A stretch of DNA of 64,000 bases, taken from positions 62,001 to 126,000 of the forward strand of contig CANOMQ010000007.1 in NCBI GenBank assembly GCA_947567595.1, in the 5' to 3' direction. The position numbers were made by a program, and so were the translations under genes. The notes beneath the pieces are model-generated. The model saw only the letters and a program-made list of their open reading frames with translations. It did not search any database and had not been told where the DNA came from. Origin of the DNA: an uncultured Lachnospiraceae bacterium. GTDB lineage: Bacteria > Bacillota > Clostridia > Lachnospirales > Lachnospiraceae. This document shows, piece by piece, positions 7,993 to 17,637 of the stretch. Positions within the stretch are counted from its first letter, which is position 1; each line of letters opens with the position of its first letter.

Positions 7993-9612
7993 TCACTCCA
8001 ATCTGTTTAAATATTCCGTAGGCGAAATCCCTTCCACCTTCTTAAACACCTTGCTAAAATAAAAGGCGCTCTCAAATCCCAACGCGTCCGCAACTTCATA
8101 GATTTTCACATTCCCCTCCTGTATCATGCGTTTCGCCTCCGCAATCTTGCGCTCCGTGATATATTCGGAGTACCCGCAGGAATTATATTTCTTAAAAAGC
8201 GAGCTTAAATAATTGGGAGAAATCCCGTAAATCGCCGCAACGTCATTCAAATTCAGCTTCTGCGTCACGTGCATTTCAATATATTTCTTCACATTGTCCA
8301 CAATATGGTGGCGGTGTTCTTTCTTATGCTCCACAAAGCTTTGGCAGAGCCGCTCGCCAAACTCGCGCAGCCAGCCGATAACCTGCTCTGTCGTATTCTG
8401 ACGGTAAATGGAGCGGTAGCCGTCGGGATAGTCCGCAAAGAGCGCGGACAGCAGTTCCTCGCCGTTTGGCATCAGCGAGATGGACAAAAACAGCAGGCTG
8501 CACGCCGCGTCAAGCGCCTGTACATAGTGGGACGGGTGTTCCTCAAACAGGGTGATGACCTGTGCTAGGACCGTTTGCAGCAGCGCTTCGTCATACTCGG
8601 AAAAGGCACGGGCTAGGTCGTCCTTGATTACGGAAAAGTTAAAAATCATGCAGCTATCGGGCGAAACGTCCGTAAACCCCGCAATGCCGGACGGCGCTGT
8701 AATGCTTGTGAAGGCGGCGCGGGCGTTCTGATACGAATCGGAGATGGAGAGCGGCTCGCTTACCACCGTCCCGATGCCGATTTTCATGGAGGTCTGATAG
8801 TAGCTTACAAGCGATGTGCAGATTTGCTGCAAATCGGAGATAATCTGCGTGTCGTTTCCATCGCTTGGAGTGGTTTCGTACAGTAAGATGATGCTGCCGT
8901 GCTTTCGGTCAAGCGTCACGAAATAGGCGCTCATCTGACGCTTGGCGAGATACTTTTCGGCAAGCTTTTGCAAAAGTTGGTATGAGTTGGTGTACAAAAC
9001 AATCTGCCGCTTGATGTCCATCGCGTCAACGCTGTCATTGCGCATTTCAAAATAGCAGCACTGGTAAGCCGCGTAGGTAAACGGAATGTCCAAGTCCTGC
9101 ATCAAGAGCGTGAACTGCTCGGCGGAGTCATAGAGGTTGTGCAGTAGGCGGATAAAAAACTTCTCGCGCAGCATCTGCACGTCGGCGGAGGAAAGCTCCA
9201 TTTTTTGTGCCGATAGAACAGATGTTTTCTCAATGCTCTCGATTGCGCGCAAAACGGACGCTTTTAACAGCTCCGGCGTCAGCTCGATTTTGACAAGATA
9301 GTCGGCGGCGCGGTAGGTAAGCGCCTCCTTTGCCATCTGAAATTCCTCATAGCTTGTGAGAATGATAAAGGCGGGATAGTCCTTCTGCGGGTAATGCTCC
9401 CTTGTCTTTTTCAAAAGCTCCAGCCCCGACATGATTGGCATTTTCACGTCCGTGATGATGATGTCAGGGTGTTCCTGCTCCATCAGCTCCCAGCCAGCCT
9501 GCCCGTTTGCGGCGATACCGCATACGTCAATGCCAAGCTCCTCCCAAGAGAGCATGGAGCGGATTCCTGCCTGAACCAAGGGCTCGTCGTCAATAATCAA
9601 TAATTTGTACAT
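7993..9612 (-). CDS. YesN-type response regulator with AraC DNA-binding domain
   Basis: A 539-residue response regulator. The receiver (1-125) has acidic DDE at 8-10, phospho-Asp55 (ITDVKMP) and Lys in YLVK. A long middle region (about 130-430) resembles the sensor-like insert of YesN proteins, and the last 100 residues form an AraC helix-turn-helix (ISPNYLSSLFKKY and FYFSKVFKK). It is read from the same operon as the YesM kinase, sharing one base (TGATG), and divergent from the sugar ABC operon at 11.7 kb, which it very probably activates. The inducing glycan is inferred from the enzymes next door. Confidence 0.9.
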   Translation of the reverse strand: MYKLLIIDDEPLVQAGIRSMLSWEELGIDVCGIAANGQAGWELMEQEHPDIIITDVKMPIMSGLELLKKTREHYPQKDYPAFIILTSYEEFQMAKEALTYRAADYLVKIELTPELLKASVLRAIESIEKTSVLSAQKMELSSADVQMLREKFFIRLLHNLYDSAEQFTLLMQDLDIPFTYAAYQCCYFEMRNDSVDAMDIKRQIVLYTNSYQLLQKLAEKYLAKRQMSAYFVTLDRKHGSIILLYETTPSDGNDTQIISDLQQICTSLVSYYQTSMKIGIGTVVSEPLSISDSYQNARAAFTSITAPSGIAGFTDVSPDSCMIFNFSVIKDDLARAFSEYDEALLQTVLAQVITLFEEHPSHYVQALDAACSLLFLSISLMPNGEELLSALFADYPDGYRSIYRQNTTEQVIGWLREFGERLCQSFVEHKKEHRHHIVDNVKKYIEMHVTQKLNLNDVAAIYGISPNYLSSLFKKYNSCGYSEYITERKIAEAKRMIQEGNVKIYEVADALGFESAFYFSKVFKKVEGISPTEYLNRLE

Positions 9613-11441
9613 CAGTTGCCTCCGTTTTTTGGTATGATAAGGTGCATTTTCGTGTATTGGTTTAACGCACTTTCCACATGAATGCCGTACTGCGCGCCAA
9701 ACTGGTATTGCAGGCGTTTCTGCACGTTGCCGATGCCGATTTCCTTGAAAAATTCCGAGGAGTTATCTAAAAGAAGCTGTTCTGCCTTCTCGGGGGCAAT
9801 GCCGACGCCGTTGTCCCACACAATAATTTCGACATTCTGATCAGGGGCGCTTTGCTCTGCCTGTATGATAATGCGGATTGTCCCGCTGTTTCCGCGCGGC
9901 TCTAGCCCGTGAAAAATCGCGTTTTCCACAAGCGGCTGGAGCGTGAATTTGATGATAGGCACTTGCAAAAGCGTATCGTCCATACATTCCACCTCAAGCG
10001 CAATCGTTCCGCCGTAGCGGTAATTCTGAATGTTAAAATAGTCCTTTACAAGCGCGATTTCCTCCGACAGCGGGATTAGGAGCTGCGTTCCCTTTGCGAT
10101 ACTGCGCAGCAGCCTTGACAGGGAGGTGGTCATGTCCGCAATGCCGTCCGCACCCTGAACGGACGCCATCCACTTGATGGAATTTAAGGTGTTGTACAAA
10201 AAGTGCGGGTTAATCTGATTTTGCAGCATCTTGTACTCCAAATCCTTCTTCTCTTTTTCGTCGGCAATGCGCTTCTCAATCAACTGCTCCATGTCGCAGG
10301 CAAGCTTGTTGACACCGCGTCCGATGTCGCCCAGCTCGTGATTCCATTCCAGCGTAGCGTCCGGCTTAAAATGCCCCTCGGCAACCAAGTCAATCTGACG
10401 GCGCAGCTTTTGGACGGGAACGGCGATAAAACGGTGTAAAAAGACCATAAGCAAAAGCGCCACAAACAGCATTAAAATCAAAATAATCGCCCAAATCAGC
10501 GCAAGCATTTGGTTCTGCCTGTGGATTTCCTGATTGGAGAGCGTCTGTATCAGATAGCAGTTTTTTTGTGAGAGCGGGCGGATAACAATTACGGAGTCTT
10601 TGTCAGCAGGCAATTCATGCACGGTATACGCGTGGCAGCCGTTTTGGGCAAGCGGCGTGTCGGCGTCAAATCCGGTCAGCTCGTCTTTGATTTCATAGGA
10701 AAAATCAGAGGGTGTGACATCATTTTTTGACAGCTCGTACATATGTTCCTCTAAAACGAGATACAGCTTTGCGTCCTCCGCGTAACTGTAGTATTCTAAC
10801 GGCGCGGTAAATAAATCCTGCGTCACCTCCACAAAAATCCAGCCCGCCTTGTCGGAGTAATACTGTGCATAGATTGGCGCGACAATCGGTATGACCTTCT
10901 TTTCCAAGGTCGGGGAAAACGGTTCAGGGACAAATCCTGTGGAAAGCCTGCCTGCGGAATTGTCATACAAATCCGCAAAATAGGGCAGCGCGGGAATGGC
11001 TGCGCTTAGGTTGTGCGTGGAGGAATACTGTGCGGCGACAATCTGAATGAACCGCTGGTTTTTGTTCCCGATGACGACGCGGTGCAGCATGGCGTTTACG
11101 GGGTTGTTCTGATATTCCTCGGTAAGACGCGTGTGCGCCTGCAGTGCGGTAATGCCGTAGGACGCATTGTCAGGCGCCTGTATGTACTTGCCAATGGTCG
11201 TGTTTTGCTGCGCCCAGCGGATTAGGTGGTTGACCGATTCGAGGTTATTGTCAATGGAATCGGCAAGAAACTTCATGTTAATGGCGGTTGACGCGGCAAG
11301 CGACTCGGAGAGGTAATTGCGGTAAAGCCCTGTAAATACCATGCTGAACAAAATGCCTACGCTAAGCGTGATAAACAGGGTAAACAGGATAATATGGCGC
11401 TGTAGTTTATAGGAAGCCTTCCTTGGAAATCGTGTACGCAT
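9612..11441 (-). CDS. YesM-type sensor histidine kinase
   Basis: A 609-residue membrane kinase: transmembrane helix near residues 17-39, a large extracytoplasmic sensor (about 40-290), a second helix (about 308-335), HAMP, then a His_kinase domain with phospho-acceptor in NPHFLYNTLNSIKWM and HATPase box DNGVGI. This is the YesM/LytS architecture that pairs with YesN and usually senses extracellular sugars or the loaded binding protein. Its stop overlaps the yesN start by one base. A 14-bp tandem repeat lies just upstream of its start, in the divergent promoter region. Confidence 0.9.
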   Translation of the reverse strand: MRTRFPRKASYKLQRHIILFTLFITLSVGILFSMVFTGLYRNYLSESLAASTAINMKFLADSIDNNLESVNHLIRWAQQNTTIGKYIQAPDNASYGITALQAHTRLTEEYQNNPVNAMLHRVVIGNKNQRFIQIVAAQYSSTHNLSAAIPALPYFADLYDNSAGRLSTGFVPEPFSPTLEKKVIPIVAPIYAQYYSDKAGWIFVEVTQDLFTAPLEYYSYAEDAKLYLVLEEHMYELSKNDVTPSDFSYEIKDELTGFDADTPLAQNGCHAYTVHELPADKDSVIVIRPLSQKNCYLIQTLSNQEIHRQNQMLALIWAIILILMLFVALLLMVFLHRFIAVPVQKLRRQIDLVAEGHFKPDATLEWNHELGDIGRGVNKLACDMEQLIEKRIADEKEKKDLEYKMLQNQINPHFLYNTLNSIKWMASVQGADGIADMTTSLSRLLRSIAKGTQLLIPLSEEIALVKDYFNIQNYRYGGTIALEVECMDDTLLQVPIIKFTLQPLVENAIFHGLEPRGNSGTIRIIIQAEQSAPDQNVEIIVWDNGVGIAPEKAEQLLLDNSSEFFKEIGIGNVQKRLQYQFGAQYGIHVESALNQYTKMHLIIPKNGGN

Positions 11442-11467
11442 TGCAGCCCTCCGCGAAAATTCAGTAT

Positions 11468-11495
11468 CAAAATCAAAGTACCAAAATCAAAGTAC
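11468..11495. repeat. Tandem 14-bp repeat in the yesM/ABC divergent region
   Basis: Two perfect head-to-tail copies of CAAAATCAAAGTAC (11468-11481 and 11482-11495) lie just upstream of yesM and 240 bases upstream of the binding-protein gene. AraC-type regulators bind direct repeats, so this is a candidate operator for the YesN-like regulator; this is inference. The rest of the 292-base gap is very AT-rich, with a TATACT box near 11680, a short AGCC-AAATA-GGCT hairpin near 11498, and no ORF. Confidence 0.45.
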
Positions 11496-11733
11496 CATAG
11501 CCAAATAGGCTGTGATAAAAATGATAGATACCAATAGTATACAAAAAAATCACATATACATAAAGCATTTTGTAATATTTTACATATTTTCTTAAAAAAG
11601 TATATCCTTGTGATAAAAAATGCATAAAAAAATACATCAAAAGTACAATTAAAACATTTCTTTTTTTGGCAAATATTGATATACTTTCTATGACACAACA
11701 AATTACAAAATAAAAAAGAAGGGAAGAGATTTT

Positions 11734-13128
11734 ATGAAAAGAAAAGTATTAAGTCTGATGCTTGCGGCAAGCATGGTCGTATCCCTTGCAGGCTGCGGCA
11801 GCTCTGGAACACAGACACAGGCGCCCGCGGCACCCGCCGAGACACAGCAGGCACAAGAGCCCGCACAGGCAGCACCTGCCGAGACACCGGCTGCGGACAA
11901 ACAGGATGCGGCAGCAGATGCGGCTGGCGGCGACGCGGTTACCTTAAAGTGGGCAATTTGGGATAAGGAGTCAACGCCGTACTGGCAGGCATTGGTGGAC
12001 GCTTATAAGAGCGTTGCGCCCAATGTGACAATCGAGATGGTAGACCTTGGCTCGACGGATTACATGACCGTTCTTGCAACAGAGCTTTCCGGCGAAGGTT
12101 CGGACTTTGACGTGGTTACGATTAAGGACGTTCCGGGCTATGCGACACTGGTGCAGAAGAACGCAATCCTTTCACTCGACGACTACATATCGGCAGACGG
12201 CATTGATTTGAGCAAATATGCCGGGACAACCGATCAGGTTACGGTAAACGGAAGCCTGTACGAGCTGCCTTTCAGAAATGACTTCTGGGTATTGTTCTAC
12301 AACAAGGATTTATTTGACGACAAGGGCGTTGCATATCCGACAAACGACATGACATTTGACGAGTACGACGCACTTGCTAGGGAAATGACAGACACAAGCT
12401 TTGGCGCGCAGATTTACGGTACCCATTACCATACATGGCGTTCCGCAGTGCAGTTGTTTGCAGTGCTTGACGGCAAGCACACCATTCTTGACGGCGATTA
12501 TGAGTTCATGAAGCCGTACTATGAGATGGTCTTAAATCAGGAAAAAGACGGTGTATGTCGTAAGTATACGGATTTGAAGGCAGAGGGACTTCACTACTCC
12601 GCAGCATTTTCCGGCGGCGACGTGGCAATGCTGAACATGGGTTCGTGGTTTGTGGCAACCATGATTGCAAGCCTTGAGAATGGCGAGTATGACGCAGACC
12701 TTTGCGGAAACTGGGGCATTGTAAAGTATCCGCACGCAGAGGGCGTTGAGCCGGGCTCGACACTGGGCACAATCACAGGTCTTTCTGTAACGACAGCGTC
12801 TGATACACCTGACGAAGCTTGGGCGTTTGTAAAGTGGGTAAGCGGTGAGGAAGGCGCGGCAGTGATGGCTGAAACCGGAAACTTCCCTGCAATCATGACA
12901 GATGAGGCAATGAGCCTGATCACAGGTCTTGAGGGCTTCCCGACAGACGATGCTTCCAAGGAAGCTTTGAACGTATCGAACCTGTATCTGGAAGTTCCTT
13001 ATGCAGAGAATGTATCCGAAATCAACAGCGCACTCGACTCTTACCACGGCTCAATCATGAGCGGCGAGATGACCATCGATGAGGGCATCGCGGCAATGAA
13101 CGAGGCTGTGAAGGGTATCACAAACTAA
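11734..13128 (+). CDS. ABC sugar-binding lipoprotein
   Basis: A 464-residue extracellular solute-binding protein of the type used by carbohydrate importers. It has a lipoprotein signal with lipobox LAGC (Cys21), a Pro/Ala/Gln/Thr linker to about residue 65, then the bilobed fold with the typical ELPFRNDFWVLFYNKDLF segment. It is the first gene of the glycan operon and is separated from the permeases by a hairpin resembling a leaky terminator, which would leave the binding protein in excess. Substrate is inferred to be a uronic-acid oligosaccharide from GH88 and the heparinase-like lyase downstream. Confidence 0.92.
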   Translation: MKRKVLSLMLAASMVVSLAGCGSSGTQTQAPAAPAETQQAQEPAQAAPAETPAADKQDAAADAAGGDAVTLKWAIWDKESTPYWQALVDAYKSVAPNVTIEMVDLGSTDYMTVLATELSGEGSDFDVVTIKDVPGYATLVQKNAILSLDDYISADGIDLSKYAGTTDQVTVNGSLYELPFRNDFWVLFYNKDLFDDKGVAYPTNDMTFDEYDALAREMTDTSFGAQIYGTHYHTWRSAVQLFAVLDGKHTILDGDYEFMKPYYEMVLNQEKDGVCRKYTDLKAEGLHYSAAFSGGDVAMLNMGSWFVATMIASLENGEYDADLCGNWGIVKYPHAEGVEPGSTLGTITGLSVTTASDTPDEAWAFVKWVSGEEGAAVMAETGNFPAIMTDEAMSLITGLEGFPTDDASKEALNVSNLYLEVPYAENVSEINSALDSYHGSIMSGEMTIDEGIAAMNEAVKGITN

Positions 13129-13147
13129 ATAAATAAAAAAACAATGG

Positions 13148-13180
13148 AAAAAGAGGCTGGCACAATGCCGGCTTCTTTTT
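13148..13180 (+). terminator. Partial terminator between binding protein and permeases
   Basis: AAAAAGAGGCTGGCA and TGCCGGCTTCTTTTT form a 15-bp stem (two G-U pairs) with a CAA loop and terminal T run. Its place inside an ABC operon, after the binding-protein gene, is classic for differential expression by partial termination. Confidence 0.75.
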
Positions 13181-13211
13181 CAGAAAAAACGAAGTTTAAG
13201 GAGGGCTGATT

Positions 13212-14108
13212 ATGACGAAAGGACTAAGCCGTCAGAAAAAACGGGATTTGGTCGCGTATTCCTTCATCGCGCCAAACTTTATCGGCTTTGCCGTATTTAC
13301 CTTGATTCCGATTGTGTTCGCGTTTGCGCTTGCCTTTTTAAACTGGGACGGCAGCAATCCGATTACCTTTGCCGGATTAAACAATTTCAAGCAGCTTGCA
13401 GGAGATGTCTTTTTTAAGGCAGCGCTCAAAAACACGATTATCTACTGTATCGGGACAGTGCCGTTAACCATGGTTGCGTCGCTTGCGCTTGCGATTGTCC
13501 TGAACCAAAAGGTGGTCGGGCGCGGCATTTTCAGGACGCTTTCGTTCTTCCCCTATGTCGCGTCGCTTGTGGCGGTGACTTCCGTTTGGAAGATGCTGTT
13601 TCACCCGTCAAAAGGACCAATCAACAACATTTTGTACACCTATTTCCACGTGCCGATGGAGCAGCTTCCGCAGTGGTTTACGGGCAGTTTGGTATTGCTT
13701 AGCATGATTTTGTTCAGCGTGTGGAAATACATGGGATATTATATGGTCATTTACCTTGCGGGGCTTCAGGGCATTTCCGCGGAGCTTTACGAGGCGGCGT
13801 CGCTCGACGGTGCGAACACATGGCAGAAATTCCGCTATGTCACATGGCCGCAGCTTCGCTCAACGACCTTCTTCGTGGTGGTCATGCTGACAATCAACTG
13901 CTTCAAGGTGTATGATATTGCAATCATGCTCGCGGGCGGCGGCAGCGGAGAACTGACCATTTCATCTACGGTACTGGTTTATTATATCTACCAAAAGGCG
14001 TTTATTGACTGGAAGCTTGGCTATTCGAGCGCGGTTGCGATGGTGCTGTTTCTGATGGTCTTTGTGGTGACGATGATTCAGTTCCGGGGACAGAAAAAAT
14101 ATCAGTAG
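13212..14108 (+). CDS. Sugar ABC permease, LplB/UgpA type
   Basis: A 298-residue inner-membrane permease with six predicted helices and the EAA loop LYEAASLDGANTWQKFRYVT, where the ATPase docks. It starts at ATG 13212 after AAGGAGG. It pairs with the next gene 18 bases downstream. The locus encodes no ATPase, so it probably uses a shared MsmX/UgpC-type ATPase made elsewhere, as YesO-P-Q-like and LplABC-like systems do. Confidence 0.92.
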   Translation: MTKGLSRQKKRDLVAYSFIAPNFIGFAVFTLIPIVFAFALAFLNWDGSNPITFAGLNNFKQLAGDVFFKAALKNTIIYCIGTVPLTMVASLALAIVLNQKVVGRGIFRTLSFFPYVASLVAVTSVWKMLFHPSKGPINNILYTYFHVPMEQLPQWFTGSLVLLSMILFSVWKYMGYYMVIYLAGLQGISAELYEAASLDGANTWQKFRYVTWPQLRSTTFFVVVMLTINCFKVYDIAIMLAGGGSGELTISSTVLVYYIYQKAFIDWKLGYSSAVAMVLFLMVFVVTMIQFRGQKKYQ

Positions 14109-14126
14109 GAGAGGGGGAAAAAGCGT

Positions 14127-14966
14127 ATGAAATCAGCAAGAAAAAAAGCGATTGCGGGCAAGGTGATTGTATATGCGATTTTAATTCTCATCGCGGTACT
14201 GATGATTATCCCGTTTATATGGATGCTCTCGGCGTCGATTAAGAGCGACCGGGAAGTGTTTCAGATGAATCCGTTTGTTTTGATACCGGAAAATCCGAAG
14301 TTCAGCAATTACCATGATATTTGGACAAAAATCCCGATGCTTAGGTTTGCGGAAAATACCATCTTTTTGACGATTGTCGTGACGTTTTTGCAGCTTCTGA
14401 CAAGCAGCTTTGCCGCGTACTCGTTTGCAAAGCTGGAGTTTAAGCACAAAAATACCTTGTTTTTTGCTTATATCGCAACAATTGCGATGCCGTGGCAGGT
14501 TTACATGGTGCCGCAGTTTATCATGATGCGGAAATTCGGGTTAAATGATAAGCTGCTTGCAATCATCTGTTTACAGGCGTTCTCGGCGTTTGGCGTGTTT
14601 ATGATGAAACAGTTTTATGAGGACATTCCAAACGAATTGTGCGAGGCGGCGCGTATTGACGGAATGAGCGAGTACCGGATTTATGCGTCCATCATGCTGC
14701 CGCTCTCAAAGCCGGCGCTTTCCACACTGACGATTTTTACGTTTGTCAATACGTGGAACGACTATTTAGGGCCGTTGATTTATTTGAAGAGTGAGCAGAA
14801 AAAGACTATTCAGTTGGGCTTAAAGATGTTTATCAGCCAGTATTCGTCCGATTACGGACTGATTATGGCAGGCTCTGTGCTATCCTTAATTCCTGTTTTG
14901 GCAGTGTTCCTATGTTTGCAGAAATACTTTGTGGAGGGCGTTGCCGCAACCGGATTAAAAGGTTAA
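14127..14966 (+). CDS. Sugar ABC permease, LplC/UgpE type
   Basis: A 279-residue permease with six helices and the EAA motif LCEAARIDGMSEYRIYASIMLP. Cysteine-poor, no signal peptide, ending in GVAATGLKG, the usual C-terminus of this permease family. Forms a heterodimer with the preceding permease. ATG 14127 follows AGGAGAGGGGG; the next gene starts 12 bases after its stop. Confidence 0.92.
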   Translation: MKSARKKAIAGKVIVYAILILIAVLMIIPFIWMLSASIKSDREVFQMNPFVLIPENPKFSNYHDIWTKIPMLRFAENTIFLTIVVTFLQLLTSSFAAYSFAKLEFKHKNTLFFAYIATIAMPWQVYMVPQFIMMRKFGLNDKLLAIICLQAFSAFGVFMMKQFYEDIPNELCEAARIDGMSEYRIYASIMLPLSKPALSTLTIFTFVNTWNDYLGPLIYLKSEQKKTIQLGLKMFISQYSSDYGLIMAGSVLSLIPVLAVFLCLQKYFVEGVAATGLKG

Positions 14967-14978
14967 TGGAGGTATCGT

Positions 14979-16172
14979 ATGAAACGAACAGAATTTACGG
15001 GTTATCCTGAAATTTCCAAGCAGGAAATGGAAGCGGCAATGCAGTTTGCGGTTTCGAGCGTGACCGAAAATTTAAAAACCTTTACGGACAAATTTCAGAA
15101 GGCGTACAGTGAGAACGGCTTTTACCAGCCGATTGAAAACAATTACTGGACGACAGGATTTTGGACGGGGGAAATATGGCTTGCGTATGAGTACGCCTGC
15201 GCGCATGATATGGCGCAGGCGGCAGATGCGCTGAAGTGTGCGGGCGAGGTGCAGATAGACTCGTTTTTAAACCGCATTGTCAATAAAATAGAGGTGGAGC
15301 ATCACGACATGGGCTTTCTGTACACGCCCTCGTGCGTTGCAGGCTACAAGCTGACAGGCTCTAAGACGGGGCGCGAGGCGGCAATCAAGGCGGCAGACCA
15401 ACTGATTACGCGTTTCCACCCGGTAGGGGAATTTATTCAGGCATGGGGGGCGATGGACGCGCCCGAAAATTACAGGCTGATTATTGACTGCCTGCTCAAC
15501 CTGCCGCTGCTTTACTGGGCGTCGGAGGAGACGGGCGACCAAAAATACCGCGACATTGCAGAAAAGCATATCTACACGGCGGTTGCAAATGTTATTCGTG
15601 AGGACTATTCCACATGGCATACGTTTTTCTTTGACATGAAAACGGGAGCGCCCGACCACGGTGCAACCTGTCAGGGCTACCGCGACGGCTCGGCGTGGAC
15701 GCGGGGGCAGGCGTGGGGGATTTACGGCATGGCGCTTGCATACCGGTATACGAAGCGTGCGGAATATATTGACATTTTTAAGCATGTGACGGAGTATTTC
15801 CTCTCGCATATGCCAACGGATTTGATACCTTACTGGGATTTGGAATTTACCTCGGGCGACGAGCAGCCTAGGGATTCCTCAAGCGCGTCGATTGCGGCGT
15901 GCGGAATGCTTGAGATGGTGAAGTATCTTCCCGAGCAGGAGCGGGGCTATTATGTGACGGCGGCAAGGCAGTTGATGAAGGCGGTGTACGATAGGTGCTC
16001 CGTGAAGGATTACAGCCAGTCAAACGGGCTTGTGTTGCACAGCACGTACTCGAACCATTCGCCGTACAATACGTGCAATCATTACGGTGTGGACGAGTGC
16101 AATTCGTGGGGCGATTACTTTTATATGGAAGCGCTGACACGGCTTATGACAGACTGGAAGCCTTATTGGTAA
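14979..16172 (+). CDS. GH88 unsaturated glucuronyl hydrolase
   Basis: A 397-residue alpha/alpha-barrel enzyme of glycoside hydrolase family 88. The two key acids expected in the family appear: Asp110 in HHDMGF and Asp170 in IIDCLLNLPLLYWAS. TRGQAWGIYG is also conserved. GH88 enzymes hydrate and cleave the 4,5-unsaturated uronic acid left by polysaccharide lyases, so they act after the heparinase-like lyase encoded downstream. No signal peptide: it works in the cytosol on imported oligosaccharides. Preference for glycosaminoglycan, ulvan or other uronates cannot be read from sequence. Confidence 0.92.
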   Translation: MKRTEFTGYPEISKQEMEAAMQFAVSSVTENLKTFTDKFQKAYSENGFYQPIENNYWTTGFWTGEIWLAYEYACAHDMAQAADALKCAGEVQIDSFLNRIVNKIEVEHHDMGFLYTPSCVAGYKLTGSKTGREAAIKAADQLITRFHPVGEFIQAWGAMDAPENYRLIIDCLLNLPLLYWASEETGDQKYRDIAEKHIYTAVANVIREDYSTWHTFFFDMKTGAPDHGATCQGYRDGSAWTRGQAWGIYGMALAYRYTKRAEYIDIFKHVTEYFLSHMPTDLIPYWDLEFTSGDEQPRDSSSASIAACGMLEMVKYLPEQERGYYVTAARQLMKAVYDRCSVKDYSQSNGLVLHSTYSNHSPYNTCNHYGVDECNSWGDYFYMEALTRLMTDWKPYW

Positions 16173-16215
16173 ATTCGGTAGAAAAGCTTTGGTACAAGGA
16201 AGGAGCGGGCAGACG

Positions 16216-16872
16216 ATGAAGGCGGTGTTTTCTTATGACAGCCCTGTTTGGAAGTTTATGGGGCGGCTGTTGGATTTTCTTGTTTTGACGGTTTTGTGGG
16301 TTGTGACGTCTCTTCCGGTTATCACGATCGGGGCGGCGACAACGAGCGTCTATTATATCACGTTAAAGATGACGCAGGATCAGGAAGGGTATCTGGTGCG
16401 TATGTATTTTCAGACCTTTGCGAAGGTGTTTGCGCAGGCGACAAAGGCGTGGCTGGTTTTGCTTGCGGCGGGGGTGGTGCTGTTTGGAGACCTTTTCTTC
16501 TGTCTGCAAAGCAGTACGCCGGCGGCGTCCATGCTCCTTGCGGCGACGCTTCTGATTACACTGGTCTTTCTGATGACGGCAGCGTATTTATTTCCTGTGA
16601 TGGCGTGGCTTGACGCGGGGATTTCGCGCTATTTTAAGGCAGCCTTTTATCTGTCAGTTCGCTATTTCGGCTGGACGCTCCTGATTCTTGTGACAGGGCT
16701 TTGCCTGCTTGTGCTTGGCGTCTTTGTATTTTGGGGCTTGCTGCTCATTGTGGTGGGACTGACGGCATATTTGCAGTCGCTTATTTTTCATCAGATTTTT
16801 CAGCGTGAGGAACAATTCGTGCGTGAGAAAGGAGAGAACGAAAATGTTTTCGATAAAAGTATTAAAGGCTGA
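16216..16872 (+). CDS. YesL-like DUF624 membrane protein
   Basis: A 218-residue protein with about five hydrophobic helices and the DUF624 opening SPVWKFMGRLLDFLVLTVLW. DUF624 proteins (YesL) are found in carbohydrate operons controlled by YesM/YesN, but their role is unproven. Start ATG 16216 is preferred over an upstream in-frame codon because of GGAAGGAGCGGGC before it. Its 3' end overlaps the next gene by 29 bases. Confidence 0.85.
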   Translation: MKAVFSYDSPVWKFMGRLLDFLVLTVLWVVTSLPVITIGAATTSVYYITLKMTQDQEGYLVRMYFQTFAKVFAQATKAWLVLLAAGVVLFGDLFFCLQSSTPAASMLLAATLLITLVFLMTAAYLFPVMAWLDAGISRYFKAAFYLSVRYFGWTLLILVTGLCLLVLGVFVFWGLLLIVVGLTAYLQSLIFHQIFQREEQFVREKGENENVFDKSIKG

Positions 16873-17632
16873 CGGGGAAACGAAATTTGTGGCGCGGGGA
16901 GAGCGTGAGGCTTGGCTTGTCGTGACAAATGCCTATGAGGAGGGCGACCGGATTGTGCTGGAATATGCGGGCGCGCCGTGCTATTTCCGTTTTCAGGCGG
17001 ACGACGCGCTTGGCGAGGCGCTGATTTACGTCACGGGAAATGTGGAGCTTGCAGTTCCGTTTGGCGAGGCAAGAAACGGATACTCCCCGAAGGCGTTTAT
17101 GGGGGAATGCCATTATATCCATGCGTGCGTGGCGACGCAGCAGGAGATTTACGCGTACCGCAATCAGGCGCTCAACGTGTATGACAACCATGATAATACC
17201 AATTCGTATCCACACGCGTCCGCCAACGTGGAGACAAGGAACGAGGCTGTTTTTGCGGCGCGCAACGCGATTGACGGCGTCTGCGCAAACAGCTCGCATG
17301 GGTTGTGGCCTTATACGTCGTGGGGGATTAACCGCAATCCCGACGCGGTATTCAAACTGGAGTTCGGGCGTGCGGTGGAGATTGACAAGGCGGTGATTTA
17401 CCTGCGGGCGGACTTTCCGCATGATAACTGGTGGAAGGAAGTGACGTTTGCGTTTTCCGACGGCAGTACGCTGACCGCGTCGCTTGAAAAATGCGCCGAC
17501 GGGCAGGAGATTTGTTTTGAGAAACGCGTTGTGACGTGGCTTGAATTGAAGAACCTGATTAAGGCGGAGCAGGAGTCGCCGTTTCCTGCACTGACACAGC
17601 TTGCGGTTTATGGTACGGTTGTTAACAGTTGA
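16844..17632 (+). CDS. Discoidin-like carbohydrate-operon protein
   Basis: A 262-residue soluble protein without a signal peptide. The second half (about 115-260) looks like a discoidin/F5-8C-type jelly roll: ARNAIDGVCANSSHGLWPYTSWGINR and then KAVIYLRADFPHDNWWKEVTFAFSDGS. Such domains bind carbohydrate, and similar proteins occur beside heparinase II/III genes. Start ATG 16844 follows GAAAGGAG within the 3' end of the YesL-like gene. An auxiliary carbohydrate-binding or small catalytic role is possible; no catalytic residues are recognised. Confidence 0.65.
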   Translation: MFSIKVLKADGETKFVARGEREAWLVVTNAYEEGDRIVLEYAGAPCYFRFQADDALGEALIYVTGNVELAVPFGEARNGYSPKAFMGECHYIHACVATQQEIYAYRNQALNVYDNHDNTNSYPHASANVETRNEAVFAARNAIDGVCANSSHGLWPYTSWGINRNPDAVFKLEFGRAVEIDKAVIYLRADFPHDNWWKEVTFAFSDGSTLTASLEKCADGQEICFEKRVVTWLELKNLIKAEQESPFPALTQLAVYGTVVNS

Positions 17633-17637
17633 ACGCA

